DNA of 64,000 nt from assembly GCA_963931575.1 (NCBI GenBank), contig OZ007029.1, positions 682,001-746,000 of the forward strand. Reading direction: 5' to 3'. Every line of letters starts with the position of its first letter. Position 1 is the stretch's first letter. Of the stretch, positions 16,203-25,351 are shown piece after piece. The DNA is from Gastranaerophilus sp944325835. Lineage in GTDB: Bacteria; Cyanobacteriota; Vampirovibrionia; Gastranaerophilales; Gastranaerophilaceae. A program made the translations under genes and the position numbers. The notes below the pieces were generated by a model, which was not told where the DNA came from, did not search any database, and was given only the letters and a program-made list of their open reading frames with translations.

Positions 16203-18002
16203 TTAGTTGTATATCTTTTTATTTAAATCAGCTTTGCGGATTCTGACGTTTTCCGGTGTGATTTCTACCAGTTCGTCATCGCCTATATATTCAAGACAAT
16301 CCTCAAGCGACATTATTTTCGGTGCTTGAAGCGTTACCATTACGTCAGCCGTTGCACTTCTCATATTTGTTAATTTCTTTGTTTTGCAGATGTTTACGGT
16401 GATATCCTGCGGTTTGTTGCATTCTCCGATAATCATACCCCTGTAAACTTTCGTTTTAGGAACAACGAAGAACACGCCTCTATCTTCAAACTGTGCAAGA
16501 GCGTAAGGAATTGCTTCTCCCTGTTCCCAAGCAATGATTGAGCCGTTGCGCTGTCTTGGAATGTCACCTGCATAAGGTCTGTATTCAAGGAAAGTATGAT
16601 ACATAATGCCTTCGCCGCGTGTCATTCTGATAAATTCGCTTCTGAAACCAATCAGACCGCGGGCAGGAATATGGAAGGTTAAACTTGTTCTGCCTTTAGA
16701 GTTGTGCATTTCTTTCATTTCGCCTTTGCGGCCGGAAAGTTTTTCAATGGCTGAGCCGGCGTATGCTTCCGGAACATCTACAATTAAATTTTCGTAAGGC
16801 TCGCATCTTACGCCGTCAATTTCTTTATAGATAACTTCCGGTTTGGAAACCTGGAATTCATATCCTTCACGGCGCATGGTTTCTATGAGGATGCCAAGGT
16901 GAAGCTCGCCTCTGCCTGAAACTTTAAAGACATCTGTGTTTTCGGTATCTTCAACACGAAGGCTGACGTTTTTTTCAAGTTCATTGTAAAGCCTTTTCCT
17001 TAACTGTCTTGAAGTTACGAATTTTCCTTCTGTACCGGCGAACGGGCTGTCGTTTACGGAGAAATTCATCTGCAGTGTCGGCTCGTCAATATGTATGAGC
17101 GGAAGCGGGTTCGGGTTGTTGAGTTCGCAAATGGTTTCGCCTATTTGGATATCCGCGAAACCCGCAATGCCAACGATATCGCCGGCTGTTGCTTCTTCAA
17201 TTTCAACTCTTCCAAGGTCTTTAAATCCGAAAAGTTTTGTAACTTTTCCTCGTTCCTGCGTGCCGTCAGCTTTTACAACGCAAACCTGTTCTTGCGATTT
17301 AATTGTACCGTTAACGATTCTGCCGATAACAATACGTCCGACATAGTCGTTATAGTCAAGAGTTGTCGCCTGAAATTGAAGCGGCATGTCAACATTCGCA
17401 ACCGGCGGTTTTATATTTTCTAAAATGCAGTCTAAAAGCGGAACCATGTCTTTTCTGTCATCTGCCAGATCCTTTATTGCAAAACCGTTCAGACTGCTGG
17501 AGAAAATAAAAGGAAAATCAATTAAATCTTCTCTGTCAGTGAGTTCTGTGAAGAGGTCAAAGACCTTATCAAGCGCATGTAACGGTGCAGCTGCTGGTTT
17601 ATCAATCTTGTTGATTACTACAATAATTTTTAAGCCTAATTCCAGAGCTTTTGATAAAACAAAGCGCGTTTGCGGCATCGGACCTTCTGCCGCGTCAACG
17701 ATTAAAAGAGCACCATCGACCATGCCAAGAACCCGTTCAACTTCACCGCCGAAGTCAGCGTGTCCAGGGGTATCAACAACATTAATTTTGCAGCCTTTGT
17801 AGTTGATTGAAATGTTTTTTGAAAGGATTGTAATCCCTCTTTCTTTTTCAATATCGTTGCTGTCCAGAACTCGTTCTTGAACCTGTTGATTATCACGGAA
17901 AACGCCTGCTTGTTTTAGTAGGCAGTCAACGAGGGTAGTTTTCCCGTGGTCAACGTGTGCGATAATCGCGATATTTCTAATATTTTCGTTATATTTCGTC
18001 AT
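16203..18002 (-). CDS. typA: Ribosome-associated GTPase TypA/BipA
   Basis: A translational GTPase related to EF-G that acts on the 50S subunit, mostly under stress. The 599-residue protein has P-loop AHVDHGKTT near residue 15, switch II DTPGHADFGGEV, and NKID. These are followed by a domain 2 beta-barrel, EF-G-like domains 3 and 5, and the C-terminal domain (GIMYHTFLEYRPYAGD). The length is standard. It is a single gene between the decayed pilin locus and the tRNA. Confidence 0.97.
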   Translation of the reverse strand: MTKYNENIRNIAIIAHVDHGKTTLVDCLLKQAGVFRDNQQVQERVLDSNDIEKERGITILSKNISINYKGCKINVVDTPGHADFGGEVERVLGMVDGALLIVDAAEGPMPQTRFVLSKALELGLKIIVVINKIDKPAAAPLHALDKVFDLFTELTDREDLIDFPFIFSSSLNGFAIKDLADDRKDMVPLLDCILENIKPPVANVDMPLQFQATTLDYNDYVGRIVIGRIVNGTIKSQEQVCVVKADGTQERGKVTKLFGFKDLGRVEIEEATAGDIVGIAGFADIQIGETICELNNPNPLPLIHIDEPTLQMNFSVNDSPFAGTEGKFVTSRQLRKRLYNELEKNVSLRVEDTENTDVFKVSGRGELHLGILIETMRREGYEFQVSKPEVIYKEIDGVRCEPYENLIVDVPEAYAGSAIEKLSGRKGEMKEMHNSKGRTSLTFHIPARGLIGFRSEFIRMTRGEGIMYHTFLEYRPYAGDIPRQRNGSIIAWEQGEAIPYALAQFEDRGVFFVVPKTKVYRGMIIGECNKPQDITVNICKTKKLTNMRSATADVMVTLQAPKIMSLEDCLEYIGDDELVEITPENVRIRKADLNKKIYN

Positions 18003-18148
18003 AAAAATCCACCATTCTTTTAAGTGTAAATCTTACATTAAGTATATGGTAAGAAAAATTTTTTTTCAAGTAAAGATTGCGTTTTGCTTATGTCCGTGAT
18101 AATATAAATCATGACAATAAATTTAAGTCATTGATTTTTGAATATAAT

Positions 18149-18295
18149 GTTGAAAATTAAATAAGATTGCAAGTCGATGTGGCACTGTGCCGAGCAAAAC
18201 GATTGAGTATCGTTTTTCGAGAGGAAGCGAAGCTCTCCGCCACAAGTGAACTATCGATAATCGTTGAAAATTTAATAAGTTCATGTCGATGTGGC
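18149..18295 (+). repeat. Direct repeat duplicating the tRNA-Leu 5' end and its upstream DNA, with an inserted palindrome
   Basis: 18149-18183 (GTTGAAAATTAAATAAG to GTCGATGTGGC) is repeated at 18263-18295 (GTTGAAAATTTAATAAG to GTCGATGTGGC). The second copy is the true tRNA start. Between them is element copy 2 (from 18179), which has GTGGC/GCCAC outer arms and the hairpin AAAACGAT-TGAGT-ATCGTTTT. A TATAAT at 18143-18148 lies upstream of the first copy. Confidence 0.7.
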
Positions 18296-18366
18296 GGAAT
18301 CGGTATACGCGCACGTTTGAGGGGCGTGTGGAGAAATCCTTGGGGGTTCAAGTCCCCCCATCGACA
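18285..18366 (+). tRNA. tRNA-Leu (anticodon GAG)
   Basis: 82 bases, class II. The acceptor stem GTCGATG/CATCGAC is perfect over 7 bp with discriminator A (18366). The anticodon stem-loop is CACGT-TTGAGGG-GCGTG with anticodon GAG. A variable arm with GGA/TCC pairing and a T arm GGGGG-TTCAAGT-CCCCC follow. CCA is not encoded. It reads CUC/CUU. Confidence 0.93.
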
Positions 18367-18406
18367 AATAAAAAGAGAGGTCTAAACCTCTCTTTTTATT
18401 TGTCGA
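18361..18406 (+). terminator. Terminator whose 21-bp stem includes the last six tRNA bases
   Basis: A perfect 21-base inverted repeat runs from 18361-18381 to 18386-18406 with loop CTAA. The core AAAAAGAGAGGT/ACCTCTCTTTTT is a normal terminator. The outer TCGACA/TGTCGA part copies the tRNA 3' end in inverted orientation. Confidence 0.8.
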
Positions 18407-18490
18407 TTTTTGAGAGCTGGTAGATTTATCCCAAGTAGATATAAATTTCAACCTGATTTTAATTAAGGATTATGCTACAGGATAAATACG

Positions 18491-18943
18491 TTATATAGTC
18501 AGTTTCATGTACAATAATGGATAAGGATTTCCCTGCTCATCAGTTTCTGTTCTTTTGTAAACCTGAAATCCATTGTGTTCATAAAAGCCTTTGGCCTCTG
18601 GATTTTGTTCGTTGACAGTTAATTCATTTATAGAATATTCCCGAATCCCGTATTGAATTAGCTTTGTACCAAGACCTTTTCCTCTTTGAACTGCGCTTAC
18701 GAACAGCATTTCCAGTTTATAGTTTTCAATACCCATAAATGCAACAGGATTGTTAATCTCATTCACAATTATTATTAAATGTCCGATTTTTTTTAGTGCT
18801 TGTGGAACCTATTCTTTTATCTTTTCTATTTCTTTTTCAGATAAAAATAGATGTGTTGCTTTCACTGAACTTTCCCATACTTCAATGAGTTGTTCTATCA
18901 GCTTTTGTGTTCTTTCGTTTTTTTTAATATTTATTATTTTCAT
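18491..18943 (-). pseudogene. GNAT acetyltransferase broken by one amber codon
   Basis: Starting at ATG 18943 the frame reads MKIINIKKNERTQKL, then EIEKIKE, then TAG at 18811-18809. It continues without another stop to 18491 as VPQALKKIGHLIII...KGLGTKLIQYGI...KGFYEHNGF. The CoA-binding QRGKGLGTKLI (consensus Q/R-x-x-G-x-G/A) and the C-terminal FYEHNGF are typical of GNAT enzymes. The restored protein would be 150 residues, normal for the family. A downstream GTG (18766) could start a 91-residue fragment, but that lacks the first strands and helices. One base change (TAT/TAC to TAG) explains the break; a sequencing error cannot be excluded. Confidence 0.8.
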
Positions 18944-18992
18944 ATATAAAATTTTACTACAAAATGCACAAAGAGGGCAGAAGCCCTCTTGT

Positions 18993-19625
18993 TTATCTTA
19001 TGAAATTTGTATAAAGGGTTTTTTCGCTTTCAGGTGGTTTTATACCTGCTTTTTCGGCAGCTTCGCGGCATTTTAGATGCCATGCCATATTGCGGGCGAC
19101 AATTCGCATATTTTGCATACCTTCTTTGTCCTGAATTACTTCTTCCGGAGTGTTTCCGTGTATCATGTTCCAGTATCTTCCGGAAATTATCGGCATCTGG
19201 CTAATCGTGAAATATTTGTTTAACTGATCAAGTGTTGCTGTTGTACCTGCTCTTCTGGCACTTACAATGGCAGTTCCGGGTTTGTGCTCGAAAATATTTT
19301 TTCCGGCTCTGTAGGCTGCAAAGAACGCTCTATCCATAAAGCTGGTTATAAGTCCGCTTGCTGAGGCATAGTGGACAGGGGAGCCTATAATAAATCCGTC
19401 ACATTTTTCTGCAATGTCTAAAAATTCATTAACTCTATCGTCATTTATGACGCAGCGTTTAAGTTTTGTACACGCGCCGCACGCCCGGCAAGGTGCAGCG
19501 TTTAAACCGATTTGGAAAAATTCTGAGTCGATACCTTCTTCATTGAGAGTTCGTGCGATTTCTTCAAGAGCAGTATATGTGCAGCCGTTTTTGTGCGGCG
19601 AGCCGTTTACAAGTAAAACTTTCAT
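18993..19625 (-). CDS. NADPH-dependent FMN reductase / iron-sulfur flavoprotein-like
   Basis: A flavodoxin-fold redox protein of 210 residues. The FMN phosphate loop is GSPHKNGCTYTAL (8-20). A compact Cys motif at Cys46, Cys49, Cys52 and Cys58 (CRACGACTKLKRC) resembles the cluster site of iron-sulfur flavoproteins. GSPVHYASASGLITSFMDR is the second flavin-contact loop. A good SD (GGAGGTC) precedes ATG 19625. It is a lone gene; the electron partner is unknown. Confidence 0.87.
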   Translation of the reverse strand: MKVLLVNGSPHKNGCTYTALEEIARTLNEEGIDSEFFQIGLNAAPCRACGACTKLKRCVINDDRVNEFLDIAEKCDGFIIGSPVHYASASGLITSFMDRAFFAAYRAGKNIFEHKPGTAIVSARRAGTTATLDQLNKYFTISQMPIISGRYWNMIHGNTPEEVIQDKEGMQNMRIVARNMAWHLKCREAAEKAGIKPPESEKTLYTNFIR

Positions 19626-19692
19626 AATGACCTCCGTTTCAAGATTATTATAGCACTTGATAACTGCTATCTGTCAATATTTGATAATGTTA

Positions 19693-19722
19693 TTGACTAT
19701 ATATTTTTTTGTCTGCTATAAT
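19693..19722 (+). promoter_or_regulatory. Strong sigma-70-like promoter before the truncated acyltransferase
   Basis: TTGACT, 18 bases, TATAAT with an upstream TGC (extended -10). It lies about 20 bases before the ATG at 19744. Confidence 0.6.
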
Positions 19723-19743
19723 AATACTTAATTTAGGGAATTT

Positions 19744-20255
19744 ATGCAGAGAGATTTATATATTGACACTATACGTGGAATATGTGTTGTTTCTATAATT
19801 TTTATTCATACTGTTTTTTATTCTGTTGCCTCTTTTACTCCCGATTGGATTAGAAATATTTCTTTATTAATGGATGTTCCTTTATTTTTCTTTTTATCCG
19901 GCTGTACAATGGCGATTTATCCGAAGTTTGATCCGTTAAAGCAAATTTTTAAACTCGCAATTTTATTTTTCGCGGCTATTGTAATTTGTAGAATAATATT
20001 TTTAGAAATTAATTTAAAATCTTTGCTTGCGCCACTGGTACTCGGCGGTGCAAATGTTTCGCAACTACAGATAATTCAGTATTCATATTGGTTTATTCCT
20101 ATTTACGCTGTTGGAATTCTTTGGGCGAAAATAATGACTAATTACCTGAGAGGTTGGATAATTTTTTAAACTGTTCAATGGCGTTATTACTCGGAAAATT
20201 GATTTTTGAGCTTGAACCTAAAATTACCTCATTCGTAATAAAAAAATCTGAATAG
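19744..20255 (+). pseudogene. Acyltransferase family 3 (OafA-like) fragment
   Basis: Only the N-terminal part of an integral membrane acyltransferase is present. MQRDLYIDTIRGICVVSIIFIH, with its conserved Arg and His, is followed by two or three membrane helices and a stop at 20169 after 141 residues. Family members are about 330-380 residues. After the stop a second frame (20177-20254) reads CSMALLLGKLIFELEPK and could be the continuation after a frameshift, but it also stops. The aroE gene then faces it. I read this as a truncated, non-functional gene despite an intact promoter and RBS. Confidence 0.7.
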
Positions 20256-20275
20256 ATTATATGTTAACTGAAAAT

Positions 20276-21139
20276 TTACATATAATCAATGTGGTAGCTG
20301 GCAAGTGCGCGTTCGCCTGCCAGTTTCATTTTTTCAAAGTCAGGAGTCGCGCCAAACCATATTTTCTGTGCTGCGACAGCCTGTGCGACAAGCATATCAA
20401 GCCCGCTTATGGTTTGGAACCCGAGGTGATGAGCATCTTCAAGCAAAATCGTTTCTGTCGGATTGTATACTATATCGTAAACGATCGCGTGTTTTGGCAG
20501 TGTTGTCAGAACTTTTTTATTTACCGGAGTAGAATCTGCGGAATGCCCTTTCATCCCTATCGGAGTGGTGTTTACAAGCAAATCTGTTGTCGGAAGCTCT
20601 TTTAGGGTTTCAATTTGATTAAGCGTAAATTCGATTTGCGGTGCGAGTTCGCGGAAAAACTTTACGAATTCAAGTGCGTTCGGGATGTTTCGTGTGTAGA
20701 AATTAACTTTTTTTACGCCGAGTTCAGTGCAGGCGACTGTTACGGCTCTTGCGGCGCCGCCGGTACCGAGGATTGTAACTTCTTTTCCTCGCAGCGGGCA
20801 GGTAAGTGCGGATTTGAACCCTGTAATATCTGTGTTGAAACCGCTTAAACTTTTATCAGCATTAATTTTTATTGTATTTATAGCGCCTGCAAGATCTGCG
20901 TTTTTGTCAACTTCCTCCACGAACATTGCGATTTTTACTTTCAGCGGAATTGTTACATTAACGCCGGTGTAGCCTTCTTTTTTGAGGAAATCTATTCTTT
21001 CAATAAGGTTTTCCGGTGCTGTTTCAAGGATTTCGTAATCCGCGTCAATACCGAGGCTTGCAAATCCGGCTTTATGGATTTGCGGTGAAACAGAATGACC
21101 TATCGGGTAGCCTAAAATTGCGAATTTAAGCATTTTCAT
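20276..21139 (-). CDS. aroE: Shikimate dehydrogenase
   Basis: Reduces 3-dehydroshikimate with NADPH in the chorismate pathway. The 287-residue protein has the substrate loop PIGHSVSP, NVTIPLK with the catalytic Lys, GFNTDITGF with the catalytic Asp, and the NADP loop GTGGAARAV. The start codon lies inside the end of topA (14-base overlap), so it is the last gene of the lptC-to-aroE operon. Confidence 0.95.
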   Translation of the reverse strand: MKMLKFAILGYPIGHSVSPQIHKAGFASLGIDADYEILETAPENLIERIDFLKKEGYTGVNVTIPLKVKIAMFVEEVDKNADLAGAINTIKINADKSLSGFNTDITGFKSALTCPLRGKEVTILGTGGAARAVTVACTELGVKKVNFYTRNIPNALEFVKFFRELAPQIEFTLNQIETLKELPTTDLLVNTTPIGMKGHSADSTPVNKKVLTTLPKHAIVYDIVYNPTETILLEDAHHLGFQTISGLDMLVAQAVAAQKIWFGATPDFEKMKLAGERALASYHIDYM

Positions 21140-23426
21140 CTCCTTCCGGTTCGTTAGGGATTAATTCCTGTTTGTGGTGGCAGTCTTTATTTGAGCAGGC
21201 AATGATTGTACCTTTTTTAGATGGCTTTTTGACGATTAATGAGCCGCATTCAGGGCAAACATCGCCTGTAGGCTCGTTCCAGAGTGTGAAGTCACAGTTC
21301 GGGTATCTGTTGCAGCCGTAGAAAATAAGTCCGCGTTTGGATTTTTTTTCAATAATAACGCCTTCTCCGCATTTAGGACATTTGACGCCGGTTGATTTGC
21401 GGTAAGGTTTACGGTCTTTGCATTGGGTGCATTCGGTGTATTTTCCGTAAGGACCTGTTTTTAAAATAAGGTTTCCGCCGCACTTTTCGCATTTTTCGTC
21501 AAGCGTTGCCGGTTCATTTGCCGGCTGGCCTTGAGCTTCCATATCCGAAATCGCGTTAAGTGAAAGAATTGTTTTGCATTCAGGATATCCGGTGCAGCCG
21601 AGAAATTGCTGGCCGAAACGGCTTGTACGGAGTGCCATCGGACGTCCGCAGTTCGGACAGGTTACTTTTGTTTCTATTGTAATTCTTCCGGTATCTTTCT
21701 GGGCTTCCGCAACTACCGGCATAAATCCGTCATAAAATTCCTGCAGGACTTTATTCCAGACAGCTTTTTTTTCTGCGATTTTATCCAGTTTTGTTTCCAT
21801 GCCGGCGGTGAATTTATAGTCCATAACTTCTGTAAACTGCTGCACAAGCTGTTTGCAGACAGTTCTACCCAGTAGCGTCGGGGCAAGAGCTTTTTCCAGT
21901 TTTTCAACATAGCCTCTGGTCTGGATTTTTGTGATAATTGAAGCATACGTTGAAGGTCTGCCGATGCCGTATTCTTCAAGTGCTTTTACAAGTGTAGCTT
22001 CTGAATATCTTGGCGGCGGCTGTGTGAAGTGTTGTTTTGGATTAACTTTTTTTAACTCCAGTTTGTCACCTTTGTTCAAATCCGGCATTTTGTTTTTTGA
22101 CTCCGCATCATCCTCTTCCGCGTCATTGTAAAGCTTTAAGAAACCGTCAAACATAATCTTGCTGGTGCTGGTTCTAAGAGTGTAGTCACCTGCTGAAATT
22201 TCAACGGCTTTGTTTGCAACAACAGCGTTGGACATTTGCGAGGACATAAATTTGTTCCAGATGAGTTTGTAAAGTCTGTACTGCTCATTTGAAAGATATT
22301 GCTTGATGCTGTCAGGAGTTCGTTCAGGGTATGAAGGACGGATTGCTTCGTGGGCATCCTGAACATTTTGTTTACCTTTTGCGTAAATGTTCGGGGTTTC
22401 AGGATAATATTTTTCACCGTAGTTGTTTATAATAAAATCTTTTGCAGCCGCCTGAGCGTCATCTGACACGCGGACGCTGTCGGTTCTCATATAGGTAATC
22501 AAACCGACGGAACCGTTTTCAAGTTCGATACCTTCATATAATTTTTGTGCAATCTGCATTGTTTTTTGAACGCCGTAGCCGAGTTTGGAACTCGCTTCAC
22601 GCTGTAGTGTTGATGTGATAAAAGGCGCTGTCGGTTTGCGTTTTGTTTCTTTATTCGTAACCTTTGAAACCTCGTAGCCTTTAAAATTCGTCAGATATTC
22701 AACGATTTTGTCAGCGGCTTCTTTGTTTGGTATTTCAACTTTTTTATCTTTGTATTTGGTAAGTTCCGCGCTGAAAAGTTCTCCGCTTTCTTTTGCTAAA
22801 TCTGCCGCGATAGTCCAGTATTCAACGGGAACAAAAGCTTCAATTTCTTCTTCTCTTTCACAAATCATTCTGAGCGCAACAGATTGAACCCGTCCGGCTG
22901 AAAGGTGGCGGTTGCCGAGCTTTTGCCAGAGAATAGGGCTTAACTTGTAGCCTACCAGCTTATCCAAAATTTGTCTTGTCTGCTGTGCCTGAACCATATC
23001 CATATTTATTGCGCGTGAATGCTCAACTGCATATTTGACCGCTTTTGGCGTGATTTCGTTAAATTCAATTCTGTAGACCTTATCTTCCGGCACATCCAGA
23101 AGCTGGCGGACATGCCATGCTATAGCTTCTCCTTCGCGGTCAGGGTCGGACGCAAGGTAAACTTTATCAGCTTTTTTTGCAAGTTCATTTAATTTTTTTA
23201 CGACAGCTTTTTTCTCCGGAATTATTTCAAAAGTAGGTTTAAAGTTGTTGTTAACGTCAAATCCGAGGGTGTTTGTCGGTAAATTCCGTACATGCCCGTA
23301 GCTGGCTTCAATCTGGAAACTGTCGCCCAATATCTTTTTGATTGTTTTTGATTTTGCCGGTGACTCGACTATTAATAAAGCTTTTTCTTTTTTCCCTGTT
23401 GATTTCGTTTCGGCTTTCTGCACCAC
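21126..23426 (-). CDS. topA: DNA topoisomerase I
   Basis: Relaxes negative supercoils through a 5'-phosphotyrosine. The 766-residue protein has an N-terminal Toprim domain (IVESPAKSKTI; DPDREGEAIAW) and a central type IA fold with active Tyr in GLITYMRTDSVRVS. Four Cys4 zinc ribbons end it (CPNCGRPM, CEKCGGNL, CPKCGEGV, CPECGSLI). It follows dprA by 5 bases, the dprA-topA order common in many bacteria. Confidence 0.97.
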   Translation of the reverse strand: MVQKAETKSTGKKEKALLIVESPAKSKTIKKILGDSFQIEASYGHVRNLPTNTLGFDVNNNFKPTFEIIPEKKAVVKKLNELAKKADKVYLASDPDREGEAIAWHVRQLLDVPEDKVYRIEFNEITPKAVKYAVEHSRAINMDMVQAQQTRQILDKLVGYKLSPILWQKLGNRHLSAGRVQSVALRMICEREEEIEAFVPVEYWTIAADLAKESGELFSAELTKYKDKKVEIPNKEAADKIVEYLTNFKGYEVSKVTNKETKRKPTAPFITSTLQREASSKLGYGVQKTMQIAQKLYEGIELENGSVGLITYMRTDSVRVSDDAQAAAKDFIINNYGEKYYPETPNIYAKGKQNVQDAHEAIRPSYPERTPDSIKQYLSNEQYRLYKLIWNKFMSSQMSNAVVANKAVEISAGDYTLRTSTSKIMFDGFLKLYNDAEEDDAESKNKMPDLNKGDKLELKKVNPKQHFTQPPPRYSEATLVKALEEYGIGRPSTYASIITKIQTRGYVEKLEKALAPTLLGRTVCKQLVQQFTEVMDYKFTAGMETKLDKIAEKKAVWNKVLQEFYDGFMPVVAEAQKDTGRITIETKVTCPNCGRPMALRTSRFGQQFLGCTGYPECKTILSLNAISDMEAQGQPANEPATLDEKCEKCGGNLILKTGPYGKYTECTQCKDRKPYRKSTGVKCPKCGEGVIIEKKSKRGLIFYGCNRYPNCDFTLWNEPTGDVCPECGSLIVKKPSKKGTIIACSNKDCHHKQELIPNEPEGDENA

Positions 23427-23431
23427 TTTAA

Positions 23432-24568
23432 TTAAACCTCTCTTTTATATCTGTCGCCGTCGATTTTTTTTATTATGCCTTTTAGTTCTAACAATGTCAA
23501 GTTCGTTAAAAGTGTTTCGACATCCATGTTTGTAAGCGTTTGAAGTTCGTCAAAGTTTTTTTCTTCTACTTCAAGGTGTGATAAAACTTTTGTTTCTTCT
23601 TCGCTTAGTTCTAATGTTGATTTTAAATCCAAATTCTGTTGTTTTTGAACTTCCCAGCCCAGAGTATTTAAGATGTCATTTGCCTCTGTTACAAGCGTTG
23701 CACCGTTTTTAAGCAGTTTATAAATTCCCTGTGTGTTCGGGTTCGTAATCATGCCGGGAATACACATTAATTCTCTGCCCTGTTCAAGTGTAAGATTTGC
23801 GGTAATCAGTGCACCGCTTTTAAGCGAAGCTTCTGCAACGAGGGTTCCGTATGAAAGTCCCGAAACGATGCGGTTTCTTTGCGGAAATCTGTATTTTAGC
23901 GGTTCAAACGTCGGGTAATATTCGCTGAAAATTACTCCGTGTTCGCGTTCAAGATCTTCATAAAGCTTTTTGTTCGACGCGGGATAGGTGTAGTCAAAGC
24001 CGCTTGCAATAACGCCGATTGTTTTAAGCCCGAATTCAATTGCAAGGTTATGCGCTGCGGTGTCAATTCCGGCAGCAAGACCTGATACAATTGTTATGTC
24101 GGTATTTTTCAAACCTGAAAGTATAAGTTTCAGTGCGTCTTTTGCATAAGTTGAAGATTTTCTGGAGCCAACAACTGCTAAAGTTTTATTGAAATTAATC
24201 CGGCTTAGATCTCCTTTGTAATATAGAACCGCCGGCGGGTTGTATATCTCTTTCAACATCTGAGGGTAATTTTCATCCTCAAATGTTAAAAATCCTATAC
24301 TACGCTTTTCAACCTCATTAAAAACTTTTTCAATATCAAGATTTTTGCGTGCTTCTACAAAATTTTGCGCCTTTTTTACGCTCAGTCCGTCGATGTTTTG
24401 AAATTCCCGCTCATTAGCGTTGTAAGCGGCTTCAATGTCGCCGAAATAATTGTACAGACGCAGAATAAATGCACTGTCTATACTCTCTATTGATGAAAAC
24501 GCTATCCAGTACCTGTCGGACGGCAAATCGGGAAATGACGGTATGCTATTGTTCTTATCTTTCAACAT
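23432..24568 (-). CDS. dprA: DNA processing protein DprA
   Basis: Loads RecA on incoming single-stranded DNA during natural transformation. The 378-residue protein has a SAM-like N-terminal region and then the DprA Rossmann domain (AVVGSRKSSTYA, IVSGLAAGIDTAAH, FPQRNRIVSGLS, GALITANLTLEQGRE). A C-terminal winged-helix end follows (LSHLEVEEKNFDELQTLT). Its presence with type IV pilin-like genes is compatible with competence, though no comEA/comEC is visible. It overlaps the TPR gene by 14 bases. Confidence 0.95.
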   Translation of the reverse strand: MLKDKNNSIPSFPDLPSDRYWIAFSSIESIDSAFILRLYNYFGDIEAAYNANEREFQNIDGLSVKKAQNFVEARKNLDIEKVFNEVEKRSIGFLTFEDENYPQMLKEIYNPPAVLYYKGDLSRINFNKTLAVVGSRKSSTYAKDALKLILSGLKNTDITIVSGLAAGIDTAAHNLAIEFGLKTIGVIASGFDYTYPASNKKLYEDLEREHGVIFSEYYPTFEPLKYRFPQRNRIVSGLSYGTLVAEASLKSGALITANLTLEQGRELMCIPGMITNPNTQGIYKLLKNGATLVTEANDILNTLGWEVQKQQNLDLKSTLELSEEETKVLSHLEVEEKNFDELQTLTNMDVETLLTNLTLLELKGIIKKIDGDRYKREV

Positions 24569-25328
24569 TTGTCTTTTTGATTCTCTCTACAAGTTCACTG
24601 ATTTTTTTCTTTTCTTCTTCTGCGATATCCATTGACAGGTAATCTTCAAAATATTCAATGGCATCTTCTCTGTCGCCGCGGGCAAGAAATAAAATCGCGA
24701 CCTTTTTGTATGCCGGAATAAAATCTGATTTGTGCGCAATTGCTTTCAGGTAGTTTGAAATAGCTTTATCTATTTCATTATTGGCTTCATAGGCTTCTGC
24801 TAAGTAGAAGTAAACCCATTCATTTTCCTTGTAATTCAGAACATTTTCAAAGTTTTCAATTGCCACGTCATAGTTGCCGAGTTCAAAGTTAACTTTTGCA
24901 AGATCGTAGTATGCATCATAATTGTCAGGCTGAGCGTCAAGAATTTTATATAATTCATCAACCGCAAGGTCAAGCCTTGCATCTTCCATATAAAATCTTG
25001 CTAAGTAGTGGCGTAGAACCATATTGTCCGGCAGTTCGTAAATTCCCTGTGAAATTAGCTGAATCCCGCTGTCGATATCCCCCTGCTTGTAGTAAATATC
25101 CGCCAAATTCACATATACCTGCGGAAGTTTCGGGTTAAGCGACTGGGCTTTGAGGTAATTCTTCTCCGCCTTTTCAAAATCGTTCAGTTGCAGATAACAT
25201 GTCGCAATGTTGTTATAAACCTCTGCATTATCTCCGTTGGTTTCAAGTATTGAGGAGAATACGTCAATCGCTTTTTTATACTCCTTATCATTATATAATT
25301 TTAATGCCTCTTCTATTTTTTTTTCCAT
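24555..25328 (-). CDS. Tetratricopeptide-repeat protein
   Basis: 257 residues made of about seven TPR units (for example AEVYNNIATCYLQLNDFEKAEKNY, PQVYVNLADIYYKQGD, YDAYYDLAKVNFELGNYDVAIENF). There is no signal peptide and no extra domain. TPRs bind other proteins, but the partner cannot be told from sequence. It sits between lptA and dprA in the operon, 23 bases after lptA. Confidence 0.88.
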   Translation of the reverse strand: MEKKIEEALKLYNDKEYKKAIDVFSSILETNGDNAEVYNNIATCYLQLNDFEKAEKNYLKAQSLNPKLPQVYVNLADIYYKQGDIDSGIQLISQGIYELPDNMVLRHYLARFYMEDARLDLAVDELYKILDAQPDNYDAYYDLAKVNFELGNYDVAIENFENVLNYKENEWVYFYLAEAYEANNEIDKAISNYLKAIAHKSDFIPAYKKVAILFLARGDREDAIEYFEDYLSMDIAEEEKKKISELVERIKKTNVER

Positions 25329-25351
25329 TGTTTCCTCTTTTTGATTGGCGG

